NCBI RefSeq assembly: GCF_004208415.1
Contig: NZ_CP035758.1
Location: 3,038,001-3,102,000 of the forward strand
Direction: 5' to 3'
From: Ktedonosporobacter rubrisoli
GTDB lineage: Bacteria > Chloroflexota > Ktedonobacteria > Ktedonobacterales > Ktedonobacteraceae
Length of the DNA: 64,000 nt
Part shown: in pieces, positions 16,909-26,214 of the stretch
Layout of the letters: each line of letters begins with the position of its first letter
Numbering within the stretch: the first letter of the stretch is position 1
Program-made: the position numbers and the translations under genes
The notes under the pieces: generated by a model
Database searches by the model: none
What the model was told of the DNA's origin: nothing
The model's input: only the letters and a program-made list of their open reading frames with translations

Positions 16909-18504
16909 TTAGCTTTTGCTGGCCGGCGGAATGCTCTGGCCAAAATGGAAGAAGTTGCCAGGGTCGTAGCTGGTCTTGACGCGCTGCAGGCGTGCTAGAT
17001 TTGGACCGTAGTAAGCATGCTGCCAATCGGCAAGATCTGGATCAACGTAGTTCTGGTAAGCTGCCCCGCTGGCGTAAGAGCGCATAGCCTGCCACGTCCC
17101 AGTAAGCCAGGCGTGATTGGCCGATATAACCGATTCTGGGGCGGCGGCATCCCAACTCGTCGAGTATTGGATGGAGAAAAGCGCATTGCGATGTGCAAAG
17201 GCTGTAGCATCGGGAGCGACGCGATTGATAGCACCCCCCAACGAATCGATCCCAATCCCGCCGCCTCCAGGTGTCGAATCGTTCTGGCGGCGCTCGATAG
17301 CTTTTATCAGTGCATCCAGTCCAGAATGAGGCAGAGCATTGGTAAAGTAATCAGATTTTACAGTATCGATCTCGCGCTTCAGCTGGCCCTGTGGGTCCTG
17401 TGTGGGCAAATGGCATTCGTGAACGCTCTTATTGTAGCAGCCTGCTTCATAGAGCATAGCCTGGAGGAGATCAGAGGCCCAGGCATAGCGACTGGTCGGC
17501 GCTTTACCCGCCTTACTGATAAGCTGATCAAGCAGCCCATTCAGCTGAGCGACCTCGCCTACATATACGCCATTGATATGCATAATGGGACCTGTATTAT
17601 CGCTGGTAGTGAGGAGCAGGAAGTTGGACCAGAGCTCATCAGGGGCATGAGGAGCCCAGTTCTGCCAGGCATCGAGAATGGCAGCTGTATCGCTCCAGGG
17701 CCAGCCCAGGCTAAAGAGAGAGAGCGATCCGACCACGTGCGTCTGGAAGGTGAATGAAGTGACAATGCCAAAATTTCCACCCCCGCCGCCGCGCAGGGCC
17801 CAGAAGAGATCTGCCTCGTGTTGGGCATCGCAGGTCAGGATACGCCCATCCGCCAGAACTACCTGCGCCGAGAGCAGATTGTCGCAGGTGAGACCAAACT
17901 TACGACCAAGCACTCCAGCACCCCCACCCAGCGTGAGACCGGCAACTCCTACAGTGGGACAGGAGCCGGCGGGCAGGGCCTGGCCGTGCTGGGCCAGCGC
18001 TGAATAGACATCGATCAAGCGCGTGCCTGCTCCAATAGTGGCGGTGTTCTGATTTACCGTCACAGTGTTCATCCGCGTTACGTCGATGACCAGGCCAGTA
18101 GTTGTCGAATAGCCTGCGTAGGAGTGGCCGCCGGCGCGTAGTGCAATAGGGAGCTTATCAAAGTCTTGCGCGAAGGCCAGGCATTTTTGTACATCAGCGG
18201 GTGAGGCACAATAGGCTATCCCGGCTGGCTTGATAGTATCGAAGCGCGGGCTAAAGAGCTGACGCGCGGTAGCATACTGAGGGCTATCAGGCCTGACAAG
18301 TGTGCCCTGCAAACTTTTGGCAAGCTTGGACCAATCAGTATTATCGGGCAGAGGGCGGCGGGTTGGACTTGGTGTAGGGCTGAGGCCTGCTGTGGGACTG
18401 GCCTGCCCTGCAATGGCCTGGCTGCTCTGACAGGCAACCAGAGGACCCGCCAATGCCCCTACTCCACATAGCGTCAGAAACTGGCGACGGCTTATAGCGT
18501 ACAT
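16909..18504 (-). CDS. Tat-exported FAD-linked oxidase, berberine-bridge-enzyme type
   Basis: About 531 residues. It opens with a twin-arginine signal (SRRQFLTLCGVGAL) and a lipobox-like LVAC, then a Ser/Pro/Thr linker. The PCMH FAD domain has RAGGHSYAG, whose His binds FAD, and SCPTVGVAG, whose Cys is at the position of the second covalent FAD link in berberine-bridge enzymes, so the flavin is probably bicovalent. The C-terminal BBE segment (YQNYVDPDLADWQHAYYGPN, LQRVKTSYDPGNFFHFGQSI) closes the fold. Such enzymes oxidise sugars, alkaloids or phenolics with oxygen, here outside the cytoplasm. A start 12 bases upstream (18516) is also possible. A MarR gene lies next to it on the same strand. 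Confidence 0.88.
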   Translation of the reverse strand: MYAISRRQFLTLCGVGALAGPLVACQSSQAIAGQASPTAGLSPTPSPTRRPLPDNTDWSKLAKSLQGTLVRPDSPQYATARQLFSPRFDTIKPAGIAYCASPADVQKCLAFAQDFDKLPIALRAGGHSYAGYSTTTGLVIDVTRMNTVTVNQNTATIGAGTRLIDVYSALAQHGQALPAGSCPTVGVAGLTLGGGAGVLGRKFGLTCDNLLSAQVVLADGRILTCDAQHEADLFWALRGGGGGNFGIVTSFTFQTHVVGSLSLFSLGWPWSDTAAILDAWQNWAPHAPDELWSNFLLLTTSDNTGPIMHINGVYVGEVAQLNGLLDQLISKAGKAPTSRYAWASDLLQAMLYEAGCYNKSVHECHLPTQDPQGQLKREIDTVKSDYFTNALPHSGLDALIKAIERRQNDSTPGGGGIGIDSLGGAINRVAPDATAFAHRNALFSIQYSTSWDAAAPESVISANHAWLTGTWQAMRSYASGAAYQNYVDPDLADWQHAYYGPNLARLQRVKTSYDPGNFFHFGQSIPPASKS

Positions 18505-18722
18505 ATGCCTACCCATGAATGATGATGCTATCCTTTCCTTACAACAGCTACAGGCCCATAGAGTGCTAGTGAGGATGATATACTCTCGATCGGCCAGAGA
18601 CAACCTTGCAACACAAACTTAACAGCATTGCGACGTAAAAACAATGCAATGGTTCACAAACATTTCGTTATTTCTTTTGCTTTGTCCTGATCCGCGCTTG
18701 CCCAACTGGAATTGTCTCGTTT

Positions 18723-19166
18723 TTAGCGCTCGGCTAGCAGATGTCTTAGTAGTGCCGCAAAGTGCTCTGAGCCTTCGGGTATGCTGGCAAAAAAATTATG
18801 ATCTACTTCTGCTACAATCTGGATGGCCTGCTTTACTTTCTCCAGGCCTTGAGGCGTTATGCTCAGACATTTTGCGCGCGTATCGACTGGATGTGGAGCG
18901 CGTTGGATAAGCCTCTTCTTTTCTAATGTTCGTACCACTTCCGAAGTCATCATCACATCTGTATGTGCGTGGCGAGCAAGCTGTATTTGCGTGACTGGCG
19001 TACCTTGCTGGTTGAGCCGGTTAATGCTGGCTAGTAAGACAAACTGCACGTGTGTTAGCCCTAATGGCTCTAGAGCCGCTCGCTGATATTTCTGCCAGAG
19101 ATTGGTTACCTGCCAGAGCAAAAATCCCAGGCTTTGTTCTGGCATCTCATAACTAAATTCATCCAT
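18723..19166 (-). CDS. MarR-family transcriptional regulator
   Basis: 147 residues of typical MarR winged-helix layout: LTHVQFVLLASINRL (helix 2), TQIQLARHAHTDVMMTSEVVRTLEKKRLIQRAPHPVDTRAK spans the recognition helix and wing, and the ends form the dimer interface. No Cys suggests a ligand rather than an oxidation signal. It is transcribed ahead of the flavin oxidase, 219 bases upstream of that start, and likely controls it or itself. AAAGGAG lies 13 bases before the ATG. Confidence 0.88.
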   Translation of the reverse strand: MDEFSYEMPEQSLGFLLWQVTNLWQKYQRAALEPLGLTHVQFVLLASINRLNQQGTPVTQIQLARHAHTDVMMTSEVVRTLEKKRLIQRAPHPVDTRAKCLSITPQGLEKVKQAIQIVAEVDHNFFASIPEGSEHFAALLRHLLAER

Positions 19167-20079
19167 AGTACAGAAGAGACTCCTTTAGCATTGTTCTCTA
19201 CACTTTTGCTCTGATACGACGTAATGACTATCTGCCAGGAACCAGGCCGCATGTTAAGGGCTTTCTTCAGCTCTTTTGTCTGCCACCTGGGGCAGAACAG
19301 AGGAGAGAAAAATTGGAGCCAGTTTGCTAGCTCGCGGGGCGTTCTCCTGGCCCCTGCTTTAAGAACCTATTCCTCAAAATCTCTCTGGCGAGAACTGGAG
19401 GGTTCAGATGCGTGCTAAAAGGGTAATTCTGCTACGTGTGCGATATCGTCTTATAGTTCTCGCGATGTATAAACACAAATCATCCGGTTGGGGAAAAAGG
19501 CCACTTCAAGGCAAAGAGAGCTCAATCCGTGAGTCATGCAAGCTTTGTCTCATCTTTCCTAAATTATACAACCAACGGTCCGAAGGCTGAAAGCTTGCCA
19601 ATTTTATATAGGACTCCTGTCAGCTCTGAAGTATTTGGTCTGATGCCTGGCAAAGTTACCTATTTTTGGGGAATGGCTGAACCTGGGATATCTACTCATA
19701 CAACTCAGGAAAATACCTGAAAGCCAGCGATTTTTCACTTACAGTAAAGTACTGAGCACTTGTGGCCCCGGCAGCTTTCAAGGCTCTCTCGGCCTGCAAC
19801 AGAGTTAGTTAAGCGCAAACAGATAGGTTAAGGTCGTTGGCGTGTCAGATAGAAATAGACTGAGAGCAGGCAATGCGCTTCAGGTTATTGCCTGATAGAC
19901 AGCCTTTTGACTTAAGCCTATACTCCTCACACGAAGTAGGGGCACAGGCTTTCGAGGCGACGATCCAGGAACTTTGCTCAGTCTTTTCAGGCTTATGATG
20001 AATAAGGTGCAAGGCGGCAAGATACTCCTATGAATGTGCTGCCCCTCTTCGTACACATGATTGGAGAAGGAGGTACGGG
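19167..20079. other. 913-bp gap with no convincing gene
   Basis: The small open frames here (60-64 codons) have no family resemblance and poor start signals. CAGGCAAT (19867-19874) pairs exactly with ATTGCCTG (19887-19894) around 12 bases. The region precedes the copper/cytochrome locus and could hold its regulatory leader, but I cannot assign a known riboswitch or tRNA. It may also be decayed coding sequence. Confidence 0.5.
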
Positions 20080-20934
20080 ATGTTCACAGGTACAACAGCA
20101 ATATTTTCAGGCGAGAGCGACTTATGGGACTGGCTGCCACTATTAGTGCTAGCAGTGAGTATGATCATAGCCTATCTCAATATTATCAGGCTGGCTCATG
20201 ATCAGCATTCTCCAACAGAACCGCTGGCCTGGGCGAGGCTGGCAGCTTTTTTCAGTGGCCTTGGCATTATGCTTCTTTGCTGGATTGTGCCAATGGATGC
20301 GCTTGGTACAGCATATCTCTTCACAATACATATGAGCCAGCATCTCTTGCTGTCACTGATTGCCGCTCCGCTCATCTTGCTGGGCTTGCCTGCCTGCTGC
20401 TGGCAACAGTTGCTCGGTCAAGCATTACACAAACGCGGCTTTGTCCTGGCAAGCAATCCATTTATCGCGTCAGCCATCTTTAATGGTAACATCTGGATCT
20501 GGCACGCTCCTCCACTCTATCAGGCGATGATGCTTTATCCAGGACTGCATTTTCTGGCGAATCTTTGCTATTTGCTAACCGGGCTGCTCTTCTGGTGGCC
20601 GCTGCTTAACCCCTTAGAGGAGGGGCGTATGCTGCGTTCGCTGGCTAGCAAATTAGCCTATCTTTTCTTTAGTGATATGCCTATGATGCTACTTGGGGCC
20701 GGGCTCACTTTCTCACATCCGCTCTACGAGCTAAGCATGAGCGCAATGGGCTCACATGGGATGGCGCATATGGCGCAAAGCTCAATAATGATAGAGGGAA
20801 GCGACCAGCAACTTGGCGGATTGCTTATGTGGGTTGCAGGCAATCTCTTCTTTATTGTCATCGCCTGCAGCATTGGCTTGCACTGGCTACTACAGCAAGA
20901 ACGCAAAGAACAGGAGGCCGAGAAGGCGAGATGA
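20080..20934 (+). CDS. ctaG: Cytochrome c oxidase assembly protein, CtaG (caa3) family
   Basis: 284 residues with about seven to nine membrane helices. Family marks include IHMSQHLLLSLIAAPLILLGLP, NIWIWHAPPLYQ, and the histidine-rich loop SAMGSHGMAHMAQSS; conserved His and Met residues are candidate copper ligands at the outer face. In Bacillus CtaG is needed for caa3 oxidase maturation; here no oxidase subunit is in view. GGAGGTACGGG precedes the ATG. The stop overlaps the start of the next gene (ATGA), showing translational coupling with the cupredoxin. Confidence 0.85.
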   Translation: MFTGTTAIFSGESDLWDWLPLLVLAVSMIIAYLNIIRLAHDQHSPTEPLAWARLAAFFSGLGIMLLCWIVPMDALGTAYLFTIHMSQHLLLSLIAAPLILLGLPACCWQQLLGQALHKRGFVLASNPFIASAIFNGNIWIWHAPPLYQAMMLYPGLHFLANLCYLLTGLLFWWPLLNPLEEGRMLRSLASKLAYLFFSDMPMMLLGAGLTFSHPLYELSMSAMGSHGMAHMAQSSIMIEGSDQQLGGLLMWVAGNLFFIVIACSIGLHWLLQQERKEQEAEKAR

Positions 20935-21338
20935 ATACAACGAATAGAGCACCGAAAAGGCTGCGAATCATATCTATCGCAGGTACGCTCCTGCTGACAT
21001 CATTTCTTGCTGCCTGCACTGTAAAGGATCAGGCATCGCTTGCTTCGGGGCCACAGGTAAGGATGGGTGTCTCAGATTTCATTGACAAAAAAGTCGACGT
21101 TCCTGTCGGACAATCTATCCAGGTTGTCGATACAGTTAATTCTCCTCACACCGTGATTAACGGAACCTGGGATGGTTCGACCCAGAAGCCCGGCAGCGAG
21201 CCAGGAGCGCCCAAAGCTAACCTGAACTTCACTGGGGAAGGCCAATCTCAAACAATAGGACCGTTTAAAACTACTGGCGATTTTAAGTTTTACTGCACGA
21301 TTCATCAGGGGATGAATCTGGATATTGCGGTCAAATAG
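20931..21338 (+). CDS. Cupredoxin-domain lipoprotein
   Basis: 135 residues. A lipoprotein signal peptide ends at the lipobox FLAAC. The mature part is a single cupredoxin barrel with type 1 copper ligands SPHTVING (His) and FYCTIHQGM (Cys, His, Met). It resembles plastocyanin/azurin-like electron carriers or periplasmic copper chaperones. It overlaps ctaG by four bases and is followed 22 bases later by the SCO gene, so the three form one operon for copper delivery to, or electron transfer with, a haem-copper oxidase. Confidence 0.85.
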   Translation: MNTTNRAPKRLRIISIAGTLLLTSFLAACTVKDQASLASGPQVRMGVSDFIDKKVDVPVGQSIQVVDTVNSPHTVINGTWDGSTQKPGSEPGAPKANLNFTGEGQSQTIGPFKTTGDFKFYCTIHQGMNLDIAVK

Positions 21339-21360
21339 GCCTGGAAAGAGGATTTGCACA

Positions 21361-22029
21361 ATGCGTAAACGTGTGTTGCTTGCACGCTCAGTGCAGAGCT
21401 GGCTCTGGATAATAGCGGCAATTCTATTTCTCTCGGCCTGTGGGCGGGCAGGTCAAACAGATATGAGCATGAACATGAATACTATGCCTTCATCCTCCGA
21501 CGCGACGACTCCGGCAGAGGCAGACCTGGGCAAAGCACCAGGGCCGGATTTTCGACTGCAGGATCAGCAAGGAAAACCTGTTGCTCTTTCGCAACTGAAA
21601 GGCAATGTTGTGGTGCTCTCTTTCCTGTATACGCATTGCCCGGATATGTGCCCGCTCGCGGCTGAAAAATTTCACCAGGCGCTCTCTCAGCTAGGCGATG
21701 ATGCTAAAAAAGTATCTGTACTTGCCGTAAGCGTTGATCCAGCCAATGATACTGAAGCAAGTGCGCAGAAATTTTCGCAAGAGCACCGCCTGGATACCAA
21801 TCCCAGATGGCATTTCTTGCTCGGCAAGCGCGATGAATTGATTCCTATCTGGAAGGACTATCATATTTATACAGATGCGCTAAAGCAAGATGCTAACGGT
21901 CAAGCCATATCACATATGGGCATTGTTTACCTGATTGATCAGCAAGGGAAGGAGCGCACATTATTGCCGGTAAACTTCTCTGCAAAACAGTTAGCCAACG
22001 ATATTAAAGGGCTCCTCAAGGAGAGTTAA
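21361..22029 (+). CDS. SCO1/SenC-family copper chaperone lipoprotein
   Basis: 222 residues. Signal peptide with lipobox LSAC, a Met-rich spacer (MSMNMNTM) that may itself bind copper, then a thioredoxin-like fold with the copper/redox motif THCPDMCPL (CxxxC) and the third ligand His in SHMGIVYLID. SCO proteins insert copper into the CuA site of cytochrome oxidase subunit II. GGAAAGAGGA lies before ATG 21361; the upstream frame to 21325 overlaps the cupredoxin stop and is less likely. Confidence 0.9.
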   Translation: MRKRVLLARSVQSWLWIIAAILFLSACGRAGQTDMSMNMNTMPSSSDATTPAEADLGKAPGPDFRLQDQQGKPVALSQLKGNVVVLSFLYTHCPDMCPLAAEKFHQALSQLGDDAKKVSVLAVSVDPANDTEASAQKFSQEHRLDTNPRWHFLLGKRDELIPIWKDYHIYTDALKQDANGQAISHMGIVYLIDQQGKERTLLPVNFSAKQLANDIKGLLKES

Positions 22030-22032
22030 GCC

Positions 22033-22077
22033 TTTCAGACGAGCAGAAGGTGAAGGATTATTGCTGCTCGCCTGAAA
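22033..22077. terminator. Hairpin between converging operons, two-way terminator
   Basis: TTTCAGACGAGCAG (22033-22046) pairs with CTGCTCGCCTGAAA (22064-22077), 13 of 14 positions, around 17 bases. A-rich and T-rich ends flank the stem, as expected for a terminator used from both sides. It lies 4 bases after the SCO stop. Confidence 0.65.
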
Positions 22078-22114
22078 ATACTTGAGAATTATAAGCTGAG
22101 AGTTCTCGCAGGCC

Positions 22115-22687
22115 TTATGACCAGCTCCATACCTGCGAGAATTTCTTTGGCTGCACCTTCAACCAGGCCCAGATGATGAGGGCAATCAAGCCGTAGAGCG
22201 GCAGTAGCCCAACTAGCCAGCTGAGCAGAATCGGCGGTCCGGGTCGCTCAAGTAGCATTATTGGAGCCAGGCGCCCAACTCCGTGACCTAGTGGACCGTC
22301 AATTTCAAACAGAAATGTCCACGGTCCCTCTTCGGGCAAGACGGTGATACTCAATCCCCAGTCCTCATACATTCGCGGATGACGCTGCAATTTGTGCACA
22401 ATTTCCTGTCCGCTGGGAGAAATCAATGTGACAGTACCGTGCTTATCAGCGATGCCGCCATCAGGAATAAAGATGATATCCAACGAGCGATCCGCGTGCA
22501 TAGGCCAATCGCTAAAACCAGTAGTAACGGTATAGGGTCCCACTTTCACCTTCTCCTGATGCACCGCGGTTATACCCTGGTAGCCAGGTGCTGGTGTCCC
22601 ATTGGTTCCACTTTGCGACATCGCCGGGAGCTGTGCACCTCCCAACGCGATCAAAAACGCTGTAATCAGGAAGAACACGTGCCTCAT
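22115..22687 (-). CDS. Secreted protein with YtkA/FixH-like beta domain and C-terminal membrane anchor
   Basis: 190 residues: an N-terminal signal peptide (VFFLITAFLIALGGAQLPAMS), a beta-sandwich-like domain with VKVGPYTVTTGFSDWPMHADRS and HRHP-like features (QRHPRMYEDWG), and one C-terminal helix (LSWLVGLLPLYGLIALIIWAWL). The opening 'VGPYTVTTGFSDWP' strand resembles one in the 498-residue protein of the same operon, suggesting related domains. Its start overlaps the previous gene's stop by one base (TAATG). Likely an extracytoplasmic part of the copper/oxidase locus; exact role unknown. Confidence 0.6.
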   Translation of the reverse strand: MRHVFFLITAFLIALGGAQLPAMSQSGTNGTPAPGYQGITAVHQEKVKVGPYTVTTGFSDWPMHADRSLDIIFIPDGGIADKHGTVTLISPSGQEIVHKLQRHPRMYEDWGLSITVLPEEGPWTFLFEIDGPLGHGVGRLAPIMLLERPGPPILLSWLVGLLPLYGLIALIIWAWLKVQPKKFSQVWSWS

Positions 22688-23859
22688 TATGCGCTCTCCT
22701 TTACGCTGGCAGCGAGAATTGCACCCACATTGGCCTGGCTACTCTGCCGTAGCGTATAGCCAAGCATCCAGCCGAGCGTTCCACATACCATACCCAGCAA
22801 TGGCGCAACCAGAAGCGTAGGCACCATGCTTGCGCTGACACCCGAGAATACGTAGAGAGGTGGGTAGCATAAAGCTAGCAACAAAGCTGCAATACCCGAA
22901 AGCAAGAACACGCAGAGGGCGTTGTTCCAATGTAGGCGTCGTGCCAGCAGAAACAGTGCATCTATGCTTAAGGCAGCCACAAGGAAGCCGGCCGGATACA
23001 TGCAGGGAAGCACAGCTATTTGATAGGCTCCTTCACGCATCAGGAGATTGAGCGAGGACGCGTAAACGGCTGTGGCCCAGGGAGCGAATAGCCAGTTTCC
23101 AACATAGAAGAGGGTAAAAATGCCGCCAGCTAGCGTGGCTATCCAGGGTCGTTGGAAAACAGCGACGAGCAGCAGCAGGATCGCTGATGAGAAGGCGACC
23201 GCAACTAAAGTTCTTCCACTCAATAGGTCAAAGAGCCCTGGTACTTCGGGAAGATAGAAAGAGAGCGAACAGAGCATAAGGGCAGCGGCAAAGGCAATGC
23301 CGATAATCGTGGCCCGCCGCAGCCATGTTCCTGCCGGTGAGAGATGGTATAGCTCAGCGAAGGCATACATTGCGCCAACGATAGCGATATGCTCGGCGAG
23401 CGACAGGCCGATATGGGGTGGGGAAAAGACGACGGCATCAAACCCATAGACACTATGCCACCATAGATCATAGGCTCCGTTTAGCAAGTTTACGACAGCT
23501 CCCAGACCCGCGATTAAGAAGCCCAGCGGGGCATGAAAGCTGCCCCCTAACACCGGCACGGTTGTCGTGGCAACTACCTGCGCGCTCTCGCGGCGATGAT
23601 AGTTATAGGTGCTCAAGAGCGTAATAAACAAACAGGGCAGCCCGGCCAGGGCCATACCGCCGAATACCATCATATGAGGGGCTGTGAAGAATGTATCGGG
23701 CCCAACGTTAGCATGCCATTGCACATCCCATGCGACCCCAACCTCTCCAAGTAGAAGCCCCAGGGCCAAAATGACTGCGCCCACCAGACGACGACGAACC
23801 TCGTGTAGGATCTCGTTTCTGGCTGTTACCTCATTTGTAAGAATATAAGATTGTAACAA
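22687..23859 (-). CDS. Polytopic membrane protein of the copper/oxidase locus
   Basis: 390 residues with about ten hydrophobic helices and several membrane-embedded His residues (WDVQWHANVGPDTFFTAPHMMVFGG, DLWWHSVYGFD, SPPHIGLSLAEHIAIVGAMYAF). The His placement recalls haem- or copper-binding membrane proteins, but I do not recognise the family. It is read from a TTG at 23859 with AGGAAGGAAG six bases before. It is flanked by YtkA-like secreted proteins on the same strand. Function is unknown; a role in metal insertion or as a membrane redox component is only inferred from position. Confidence 0.65.
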   Translation of the reverse strand: MLQSYILTNEVTARNEILHEVRRRLVGAVILALGLLLGEVGVAWDVQWHANVGPDTFFTAPHMMVFGGMALAGLPCLFITLLSTYNYHRRESAQVVATTTVPVLGGSFHAPLGFLIAGLGAVVNLLNGAYDLWWHSVYGFDAVVFSPPHIGLSLAEHIAIVGAMYAFAELYHLSPAGTWLRRATIIGIAFAAALMLCSLSFYLPEVPGLFDLLSGRTLVAVAFSSAILLLLVAVFQRPWIATLAGGIFTLFYVGNWLFAPWATAVYASSLNLLMREGAYQIAVLPCMYPAGFLVAALSIDALFLLARRLHWNNALCVFLLSGIAALLLALCYPPLYVFSGVSASMVPTLLVAPLLGMVCGTLGWMLGYTLRQSSQANVGAILAASVKESA

Positions 23860-23889
23860 CTCTAGCTTCCTTCCTGTGCTACATAGGCG

Positions 23890-24279
23890 TTACGCGTTCA
23901 CCTGAACAGTGAAGCGTAAGGTCTCGGCTATCGTGCCTCGGCGAATATGCATATTAATATCCCAGCTACCAGGCATGAGAAAGAACGAGCCATGGGCATG
24001 ATAACTGCCCACGCCATCTTTCTGCGCGAGCACTTCTGGCGATGCATGTCCCATGGTAGGCATTACCGGGGCAAGAGCGAGCTCATCGACTGTAGTGGGT
24101 TGCCCTTTCTGATCCTGCACGACGATAGTTGCGTTACACTCTCCTGTTCTTGTGCTATCCAGGCTCATTTGAACAATAAAGTGTGCGGATTGGCTTGTTT
24201 GCGTATATGAATTGCTTCCACAGGCTACCAGCATAAATGCCAGACAAGCCAGACAAGCGGCTTGAATAATCGTGAGCAT
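23890..24279 (-). CDS. Lipoprotein with YtkA-like domain
   Basis: 129 residues. Lipoprotein signal peptide ending at MLVAC, then a single beta-sandwich with MPTMGHASPEVLAQKDGVGS, YHAHGSFFLMPGSWDINMHI, the His/Met pattern of YtkA/FixH-like and copper-binding periplasmic proteins. ATG 24279 was chosen because AAAGGAAGGAAA stands directly before it; the longer frame to 24471 runs into the previous gene. It begins 11 bases after the stop of the 498-residue gene. Confidence 0.72.
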   Translation of the reverse strand: MLTIIQAACLACLAFMLVACGSNSYTQTSQSAHFIVQMSLDSTRTGECNATIVVQDQKGQPTTVDELALAPVMPTMGHASPEVLAQKDGVGSYHAHGSFFLMPGSWDINMHIRRGTIAETLRFTVQVNA

Positions 24280-24290
24280 TTTCCTTCCTT

Positions 24291-25787
24291 TCATTGTGCT
24301 GAAACTTGTAATTGAAAAGGGACAGTGATAATCTGATGCGCATGCTGAAACTGCATCCAGCCTTGATAAGTTCCTGGCTCTGGAAAGGTATAGACGAACT
24401 GCACATCGGGTCCAAAGTATTGAGTGTTCTGGGGCCAGGTCGTATCGCCAGCGCCTGTTCCATTCAACCAATCGGCGGGCGAGGAGCTTACCGGTCCCGG
24501 GGCACCAGGCATGGCCCCAACGGCATGCACATGGGCGAAAAGCATGCCATCATTACTGCGCATGAGCAGGTGACCGGCCATCCCTAACCAGGGCTGAATA
24601 TCTGTCACAGGCCGACCGTTCCTGGTGATATGGAACGTTAAGGTTATCGGTTCTCCACTAAGTATCGGCGTGTGTGAAGCTGAGATCTGGATCTGGAGAT
24701 CGGCGACGTTATGCATTCCCAAACCTGTGCGTACAGCGGGAGTGGATGGGGAGAAATGGCCGCCAACCTCTAGCGTATGCATTATCAATTGATCACCGCT
24801 ATTGAGGCGTTCAATCTCTGCATAGACGCTGTATTGTCCTGGCTGATCAGGAATAAAGGATATCTGAAAGTGCCCAGGAGCGAGCCGCGCCGGGTGAAGA
24901 TGGCGAAAGAAGCTGCCATCCTCATTAATGATGACAAGATGCATCAAAGCGTCGTGATTGAGAACAAGGTCGTCTATCGGGAGCCCGGTCGAGCCGTCTG
25001 TTAGCTGTATATCTAGCGTCAGCGCTTGACCAGCAATAGGTTTTGCCGGCATAGAAACTAGCTCTACATTCACATACGGACGGCCAATGCTTAGTTGAGA
25101 AGGTGTGCCTGCTTGAGAAGTAGTAGCAGAGCTTAACTGGATAGTCGGGGCTGGCATGAATGCCTGTTGCGCGGCAATAGTTAACGCAGCAGTCAAGCTA
25201 ATAATGGCGAGCAGCCCGAAAGCATAGATGAATGGGCGTGGCATAGATATATGTAGCCAGCTACATACGAGCCCTGCCACGACGCTGGCTGCCAGAATCA
25301 GGCCCAGGAAGGCAAAGGCACCATACACCAGTAGCGAAGCGGCATCAGGCGTTGGCGCAATCACTGTAAAAGGAATAAGTGAACAGGCTTTTTTTGGTGT
25401 ATTCTGCAGACAAAGTTCGAGTTCCCACATCCCCCCTTCCTGAACATGAAGTTGTACATAGTAAGGTCCAGGCTGCCCGGCAATCAGGCGCACTCTGGCC
25501 CGATTGCTGTCAGTAAAGGGCAGGTTGCTCGGCGCTGCCCGCAAGGAGAGGACTCCATCTTTTATGTCAGTGTGCGCAGTAATTTTTAGGTTGAGAGGAC
25601 CGGGTACACGCATCGTTGGTTCGACTTCTGTGGCGATTTCGTATGGGCCTACGGTCTGCGTGTAGGTTTGCGGGCCATTGGTTGGTCCACCATGCGCAAG
25701 AGCAGTTCCCGGAAGTCCCAATAACGCCATGCAGACGATCAAAAGGGAGGCAAGATAGCGCGAGTGCTTCACTACAGACATGAACAT
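24291..25787 (-). CDS. Large membrane-anchored protein with repeated YtkA-like domains
   Basis: 498 residues. Signal peptide (YLASLLIVCMALLGLPGTALAHGG is its core), a first beta domain (residues 35-145), two adjacent membrane helices (about 152-172 and 185-208), then two further domains rich in His and Met (DALMHLVIINEDGSFFRHLHP, MAGHLLMRSNDGMLFAHVHAVGAMPGAPG, QFQHAHQI). These fit the YtkA-like pattern seen in copper-related periplasmic proteins. It heads the four-gene minus-strand unit. ATG 25781 is an alternative start. Probable copper sensing, storage or delivery, by analogy only. Confidence 0.65.
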   Translation of the reverse strand: MFMSVVKHSRYLASLLIVCMALLGLPGTALAHGGPTNGPQTYTQTVGPYEIATEVEPTMRVPGPLNLKITAHTDIKDGVLSLRAAPSNLPFTDSNRARVRLIAGQPGPYYVQLHVQEGGMWELELCLQNTPKKACSLIPFTVIAPTPDAASLLVYGAFAFLGLILAASVVAGLVCSWLHISMPRPFIYAFGLLAIISLTAALTIAAQQAFMPAPTIQLSSATTSQAGTPSQLSIGRPYVNVELVSMPAKPIAGQALTLDIQLTDGSTGLPIDDLVLNHDALMHLVIINEDGSFFRHLHPARLAPGHFQISFIPDQPGQYSVYAEIERLNSGDQLIMHTLEVGGHFSPSTPAVRTGLGMHNVADLQIQISASHTPILSGEPITLTFHITRNGRPVTDIQPWLGMAGHLLMRSNDGMLFAHVHAVGAMPGAPGPVSSSPADWLNGTGAGDTTWPQNTQYFGPDVQFVYTFPEPGTYQGWMQFQHAHQIITVPFQLQVSAQ

Positions 25788-26214
25788 CTTCTACGTTCCG
25801 CACGTGTGGAAACGTAGACCTCCTTCACTATTTACGTGATACCCGAATAGGTTGCTTATTCATAGCGGTCGTCCCAACTTCTCTCCCTTGAGATGGTTCG
25901 GCCATTGGCTCTCGGATAGTATAGTCAGAACGCCTGGAAAGCGCGTCCACCCCTGGTTCGATTCTGGTTCGATTTTGGAGGATAGCTTTTCTCCAACCTG
26001 AGACTGATGATCATGAGCCAGCGACGCGGTATTAGAGTACTTGCCTCTGAGATGAGGGGAGATGTCCTAAGCCTGTTTGTCCAGGCGGGCGCTTTCGGAG
26101 ATCAGCAGAGACGAAGTGAGGCATCACATCATCAAATAAGCTATAATAGGGGTAAGCTTACCTCAAGAGATGAGAGACCTTGACTTGAGATACGTCCTCG
26201 AAAGGAGCGAACGC
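25788..26214. other. Intergenic region between divergent genes
   Basis: No gene found. A tandem repeat CTGGTTCGATT occurs twice at about 25953-25974. It must contain the promoters of the copper-locus minus-strand unit and of the CMD-like gene, but no hexamer pair stands out. Confidence 0.4.

Noticed and set aside
17017..17757. Long plus-strand frame (246 codons) across the flavin oxidase gene
   Set aside because: It is the antisense shadow of a well-supported FAD enzyme, has no family resemblance and no ribosome-binding site.
19224..19720. Three small plus-strand frames in the 913-bp gap
   Set aside because: No start signals, no recognisable motif and composition typical of noncoding DNA.
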